Position numbers and translations under genes: made by a program. Source: Pseudomonas sp. TH41 (lineage in GTDB: Bacteria > Pseudomonadota > Gammaproteobacteria > Pseudomonadales > Pseudomonadaceae). From it: a DNA stretch of 64,000 bases. The notes beneath the pieces are model-generated. The model did not search any database. It was not told the origin of the DNA and saw nothing but the letters and a program-made list of their open reading frames with translations. The DNA lies in assembly GCF_016650695.1 (NCBI RefSeq), contig NZ_JAEKFH010000003.1, positions 1,074,001 to 1,138,000 of the forward strand, in the 5' to 3' direction. The stretch's first letter is position 1. Each line of letters opens with the position of its first letter. Below are positions 60,140 through 64,000 of the stretch, piece by piece.

Positions 60140-61456
60140 ATGCGCATCAGCATATTTGGTTTGGGTTACGTCGGTGCAGTATGTGCCGGTTGCCTGTCTG
60201 CACGGGGCCACGACGTCGTTGGCGTCGATGTTGCCAAAGACAAGATCGATATGATCAATGCCGGCAAATCGCCGATCGTTGAACCGGGTCTGGGCGAACT
60301 TCTGCAGAAGGGTATTGAGACCGGCCGTCTGCGCGGCACGACCAATTTCGCCGAGGCGATTCGCGACACCGACTTGTCGATGATCTGCGTCGGTACGCCG
60401 AGCAAGAAGAACGGCGACCTGGAACTGAACTACATCGAAGCCGTGTGCCGCGAGATCGGTTTTGTCCTGCGTGACAAGACCTCCCGCCACACCATCGTGG
60501 TTCGCAGCACCGTACTGCCGGGCACCGTCGCCAACGTGGTGATCCCGATCCTCGAAGATTGCTCCGGCAAGAAAGCCGGCGTCGACTTCGGCGTGGCGGT
60601 CAACCCTGAGTTCCTGCGTGAAAGCACTGCGATTGCGGATTACGACCTGCCACCGATGACCGTTATCGGCGAGTTCGACAAGGCTAGCGGCGACGTTCTG
60701 CAATCGCTGTACGAAGAGCTCGACGCACCGATCATCCGCAAGGACATCGCCGTTGCCGAGATGATCAAGTACACCTGCAACGTGTGGCACGCCACCAAGG
60801 TGACCTTCGCCAACGAGATCGGCAACATCGCCAAGGCTGTCGGCGTCGATGGTCGCGAAGTGATGGAAGTGGTCTGCCAGGACAAAACCCTGAACCTGTC
60901 CCAGTACTACATGCGCCCTGGCTTCGCATTCGGCGGTTCATGCCTGCCCAAAGATGTACGCGCCCTGACCTTCCGCGCCGGTTCGCTGGACGTCGATGCA
61001 CCGCTGCTGAACTCGCTGATGCGCAGTAACGAATCGCAAGTGCAGAACGCCTTCGACATCGTTTCCAGCCACGACAAACGCAAAGTTGCCCTGCTGGGAC
61101 TGAGCTTCAAGGCCGGCACCGACGACCTGCGCGAAAGTCCGCTGGTTGATCTGGCGGAAATGCTGATCGGCAAGGGCTACGACCTGAGCATCTACGACAG
61201 CAACGTCGAATACGCCCGCGTTCACGGTGCGAACAAGGATTACATCGAGTCGAAGATTCCTCACGTCTCGTCCTTGCTCAACGCTGACTTCGACGACGTG
61301 ATCAACAACTCCGACGTGATCATCCTCGGCAACCGTGACGAGAAGTTCCGCGCCCTGGCGCTGGAAGCTCCACACGGCAAGCAAGTGATCGACCTGGTCG
61401 GCTTCATGTCCCAAGCCACCAGCGTTACCGATCGCACCGAAGGCATCTGCTGGTAA
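60140..61456 (+). CDS. algD: GDP-mannose 6-dehydrogenase
   Basis: 438 residues. N-terminal Rossmann motif FGLGYVGAVCAGCLSARGHD, the NPEFLRESTAIADY segment, and the catalytic cysteine in FGGSCLPKDVRAL. It oxidises GDP-mannose to GDP-mannuronate, the committed step of alginate synthesis. The UDP-glucose dehydrogenase alternative is unlikely given alg8 and alg44 next. ATG at 60140 follows AGAGGTAA. First gene of the alginate operon, under the AlgU-type promoter. Confidence 0.95.
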   Translation: MRISIFGLGYVGAVCAGCLSARGHDVVGVDVAKDKIDMINAGKSPIVEPGLGELLQKGIETGRLRGTTNFAEAIRDTDLSMICVGTPSKKNGDLELNYIEAVCREIGFVLRDKTSRHTIVVRSTVLPGTVANVVIPILEDCSGKKAGVDFGVAVNPEFLRESTAIADYDLPPMTVIGEFDKASGDVLQSLYEELDAPIIRKDIAVAEMIKYTCNVWHATKVTFANEIGNIAKAVGVDGREVMEVVCQDKTLNLSQYYMRPGFAFGGSCLPKDVRALTFRAGSLDVDAPLLNSLMRSNESQVQNAFDIVSSHDKRKVALLGLSFKAGTDDLRESPLVDLAEMLIGKGYDLSIYDSNVEYARVHGANKDYIESKIPHVSSLLNADFDDVINNSDVIILGNRDEKFRALALEAPHGKQVIDLVGFMSQATSVTDRTEGICW

Positions 61457-61462
61457 CGCGGT

Positions 61463-61586
61463 CGTAGGAGCTGTCGAGAGAAACGAGGCTGCGATCTTTC
61501 CGGGTTCACTTGAGTCTTGAGTGACCCCGGGCTCTTGAACCCCAAGCGAAAGATCAAAAGATCGCAGGCTCCGCCAGCTCCTACAG
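61463..61586. repeat. GATC-family inverted repeat inside the alginate operon
   Basis: Arms GTAGGAGCTGTCGAGAGAAA…GCGATCTTTC (61464-61500) and AAGATCAAAAGATCGCAGGC…CTCCTACAG (61550-61586). Sixth copy. It fills most of the algD-alg8 intergenic space of 226 bases, unusual for a co-transcribed pair. Confidence 0.78.
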
Positions 61587-61682
61587 GATTTCTGGCGTCA
61601 TCCGGATCGGGTGTCGTCAGTTTTCACAAGCCTGCCTTAACCCCATCGGGCCACCCCACAGGCTCGCCCGAGATCGAGACGG

Positions 61683-63173
61683 ATGCAGACTATGCACAGG
61701 CTAAAGCACGGCCTACTTCAGGCCGCCGGTTGGCTGTTTTACCTAAGTTTATTGATGGGCATCGCCATGGCGTTGCCTGCGTCCACGTTCGACTCCGAGT
61801 CGAAGGACTTCATCTTCCTGATTGGTTTTATCGGGATCTGGCGTTACTCGATGGGTGCCACGCACTTTCTGCGCGGCATGCTGTTTCTGTACGTGGTCTA
61901 CCCGCACCTGCGGCGCAAAGTGCGCAAACTGGGCGAAGCGGCAAACCCGTCCCATGTCTATCTGATGGTCACGAGTTTCCGCATCGACGCGCTCACCACC
62001 GCGCAGGTGTACAGCTCGGTAATTCGCGAAGCGATCGACTGCGGTCTGCCTGCCACCATGGTGTGCTCGATCGTGGAAATGTCCGATGAGCTGCTGGTGA
62101 AAAGCCTTTGGGCCCGGATGAATCCACCAGACCGCGTCAAACTCGACTTCGTGCGTATTCCCGGCACGGGTAAGCGCGATGGTCTGGCCTACGGTTTCCG
62201 CGCCATCTCCCGCCACCTGCCGGACGACCGCGCCGTGGTAGCAGTGATCGATGGCGATACCGTGCTCGCCCCCGGCGTCGTGCTCAAGACCGTGCCGTGG
62301 TTCCAGCTGTTCGGCAACGTCGGCGGCCTGACCACGAACGAGTTCTGCGAAGTGCGCGGCGGTTACATCATGAGCGAGTGGCACAAACTGCGATTCGCCC
62401 AGCGCCACATCAACATGTGCTCCATGGCCCTGTCCAAGCGCGTGCTGACCATGACCGGCCGGATGTCGGTGTTTCGTGCGACGGTCGTGACCGACCCGGA
62501 CTTCATCGCCGACGTGGAAAGCGACTCGCTGCAACACTGGCGCCTGGGCCGCTTCAAGTTCCTTACCGGTGATGACAAATCGAGCTGGTTCAGCCTGATG
62601 CGCCTGGGCTACGACACGTTCTACGTGCCGGACGCCGCGATCCACACCGTGGAGCACCCGCCGGAAAAAAGCTTCATCAAGGCCAGTCGCAAACTGATGT
62701 TCCGCTGGTACGGCAACAACCTGCGCCAGAACTCCCGCGCCTTGGGCCTGGGGATGAAACGCCTCGGCCTGTTCACCTCGGTGGTGCTGTTCGACCAGCG
62801 TGTGTCGATGTGGACATCGCTACTTGGCCTGACCGTCGCGCTCATCGCCAGCTTCAAGTACGGCACCGCGTTCATCCTGGTTTATCTGCTGTGGATTGGC
62901 ATTACCCGCCTGATCCTGACCCTGCTGCTGTCTTGCTCCGGTCACCGGATCGGCCCGGCCTACCCGGTGATTCTCTATTACAACCAGATCGTCGGCGCGC
63001 TGGTGAAGATCTACGTGTTCTTCCGCCTCGACCAACAATCCTGGACTCGCCAGGACACCAAATTGACCCGTGATCTCGCCAGCTTTCAACGTTGGTTCAA
63101 CACCTGGTCGTCTCGGACCATGACCTTCTCCGCCGGCAGCATTTTTGTCGCCGTGCTGCTGATGATGGTCTGA
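61683..63173 (+). CDS. alg8: Alginate biosynthesis glycosyltransferase Alg8
   Basis: 496 residues. Membrane segments near the N-terminus (about 15-35, 42-60) and C-terminus (about 375-430, 475-492) flank a GT2 domain with [12 protein letters not shown] (D-x-D), TNEFCE, TGDDKSS and QHWRLGR (QxxRW-like). It polymerises mannuronic acid, with Alg44 and c-di-GMP. Two possible starts, 61683 and 61692 (MHRLKHGLL); the second matches the usual Alg8 N-terminus. Confidence 0.95.
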   Translation: MQTMHRLKHGLLQAAGWLFYLSLLMGIAMALPASTFDSESKDFIFLIGFIGIWRYSMGATHFLRGMLFLYVVYPHLRRKVRKLGEAANPSHVYLMVTSFRIDALTTAQVYSSVIREAIDCGLPATMVCSIVEMSDELLVKSLWARMNPPDRVKLDFVRIPGTGKRDGLAYGFRAISRHLPDDRAVVAVIDGDTVLAPGVVLKTVPWFQLFGNVGGLTTNEFCEVRGGYIMSEWHKLRFAQRHINMCSMALSKRVLTMTGRMSVFRATVVTDPDFIADVESDSLQHWRLGRFKFLTGDDKSSWFSLMRLGYDTFYVPDAAIHTVEHPPEKSFIKASRKLMFRWYGNNLRQNSRALGLGMKRLGLFTSVVLFDQRVSMWTSLLGLTVALIASFKYGTAFILVYLLWIGITRLILTLLLSCSGHRIGPAYPVILYYNQIVGALVKIYVFFRLDQQSWTRQDTKLTRDLASFQRWFNTWSSRTMTFSAGSIFVAVLLMMV

Positions 63174-63208
63174 CCGAACTCGCCTGAATTAACTAGGAAA
63201 TCGCCCAT

Positions 63209-64000
63209 ATGAATACCGCCGTCAACGCCAACGTAGTGCATGAATCAGAAGCCCAGCGCCAACACGCCCGAGTGAAAATCCCGGCCAAGTTGCGCTTCTT
63301 CGGTCCTGACCGGACCCCGGTTGAAGCTCGAGTGATCGACCTGTCCGCTGGCGGACTGGCCTTCAATGCCGGTCAGTTGCCACTGAAGATCGGCGATGTG
63401 TACAAGGCTCGCCTGCAATTCGTCATCGATAACCTCGGCCTGGCCATGGACGTGGAATTGCAGGTGCGCTCCTTCGATCGCCCGACCGGTCGTGCCGGCT
63501 GCCAGTTCCAGAACCTGGAACCACAAGACATCTCGACCCTGCGTCACCTGATCACCTCTCACCTGGCCGGCGACATCGTCACCATGGGTGAAGTGCTGGC
63601 AACGCTGCAGCGCGACAACTTCACCAAGGCACGCAAGGTCAAGGATGGCGGCCACGGCATGAGCCCGTTCGGTCGTCTGCGTGCAGTGACGTTCAGCCTG
63701 GCGATTTTCCTCGTCGGCCTGGCGGCGTTCGGTTTCATTTTCAAATCGGTGTACGGCATGTACTTCGTCAGTCACGCACAGGCTGGCCTGGTCACCGTGC
63801 CGGGGATGAACATCACCATGCCGCGTGACGGCACCGTGCAGAGCCTGATCAAAGCTGACGGCATTGCCGCCAAAGGTGCTCCGCTGGCGACGTTCAGCAC
63901 CAGCATGCTCGACGTGCTCAAGGGCCATCTGGACGAAGAGCAACTGCAACCCGCCAAGGTTGAAGAACTGTTCGGCAAGCAAATGACCGGCACCCTGACC
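63209..64000 (+). CDS. alg44: Alginate biosynthesis protein Alg44, partial (C-terminus beyond window)
   Basis: The first 264 codons of alg44, running off the right edge. PilZ domain at about 15-120 with the c-di-GMP motif RQHARV (R-x3-R class) and DLSAGGLAF (D-x-S-x2-G). A membrane segment at about 165-185 is followed by the start of the periplasmic HlyD-like domain (VPGMNITMPRDGTVQSLIKA). Alg44 activates Alg8 when it binds c-di-GMP. It starts 36 bases after alg8. Confidence 0.95.
   Translation, partial: MNTAVNANVVHESEAQRQHARVKIPAKLRFFGPDRTPVEARVIDLSAGGLAFNAGQLPLKIGDVYKARLQFVIDNLGLAMDVELQVRSFDRPTGRAGCQFQNLEPQDISTLRHLITSHLAGDIVTMGEVLATLQRDNFTKARKVKDGGHGMSPFGRLRAVTFSLAIFLVGLAAFGFIFKSVYGMYFVSHAQAGLVTVPGMNITMPRDGTVQSLIKADGIAAKGAPLATFSTSMLDVLKGHLDEEQLQPAKVEELFGKQMTGTLT

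Noticed and set aside
1..64000. tRNA, rRNA, prophage or integrative element boundaries
   Set aside because: I found no cloverleaf-like conserved TTCGA arms, integrase or phage structural genes; the only mobile element seen is the IS at 31655.

Overview
The window is about 64 kb of chromosome from a fluorescent-group Pseudomonas. Codon use and GC are pseudomonad throughout. It carries many pseudomonad REP/REPIN repeats, a cyo quinol oxidase operon, an AlgU-type alginate promoter with algD-alg8-alg44, and a DUF6124 protein. No tRNA, rRNA, CRISPR array or prophage is visible. Genes run from a complete DUF6124 gene at 61 to alg44, which is cut by the right edge.

Layout. (1) 1-3.1 kb: a small conserved protein, two complementary fragments of a bacterial PH-domain gene flanking a DUF4432 epimerase-like gene, and a relic of the 3' end of a yifB/comM gene. 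(2) 3.1-8.2 kb: a tightly overlapping NAD-dependent molybdenum formate dehydrogenase operon, fdsGBAD. (3) 8.4-13.2 kb: a P-loop kinase-like protein, DedA, an ArgD-type aminotransferase with a divergent LysR gene, and a PAS-GGDEF cyclase. (4) 13.2-18.7 kb: exported MsrA, a DipZ-like thiol-electron conduit and Tat-exported MsrB, divergent from an OmpR/EnvZ-type two-component system. (5) 18.8-29.5 kb: a catabolic island (class II aldolase-like, CobW GTPase, YtcJ-like amidohydrolase, AruI-like ThDP decarboxylase) divergent from a LysR gene and a polyamine-type ABC transporter. (6) 29.5-33.7 kb: two poorly characterised genes, two inverted copies of a repeated intergenic element, one split by an intact IS1182-family IS with a GGCC target duplication, and a CCCAT pentamer tract. 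(7) 33.8-46.2 kb: a 12-gene cluster bounded by two MocR-type regulators. (8) 46.4-51.4 kb: cyoABCDE. (9) 52-59.3 kb: dsbB, an amino-acid binding protein, moaCDE, a PIN-PhoH protein, a NodB-like protein and yaaA. (10) 59.3-64 kb: alginate operon start with a long algD leader.

The most interesting region is (7). It has no NRPS or PKS, yet holds a complete amino-acid tailoring set: a lysine-2,3-aminomutase-like radical SAM enzyme whose two substrate-binding Asp positions are Arg, an AurF-type di-iron N-oxygenase with all seven metal ligands at family spacing, a 2-oxoglutarate oxygenase with an HxE facial triad, an IlvE-type aminotransferase, an ATP-grasp ligase, RidA, a cupin, a GST, a metallo-beta-lactamase-fold hydrolase and an MFS exporter. 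I infer that it makes and exports a small N-oxidised, probably beta-amino-acid-derived compound. Two operons, an internal terminator and three candidate operator regions can be read from the DNA. I could not match it to a characterised cluster.

Functional links: moaCDE supplies part of the molybdopterin pathway that formate dehydrogenase needs, and DipZ is the likely electron donor to the exported methionine sulfoxide reductases.
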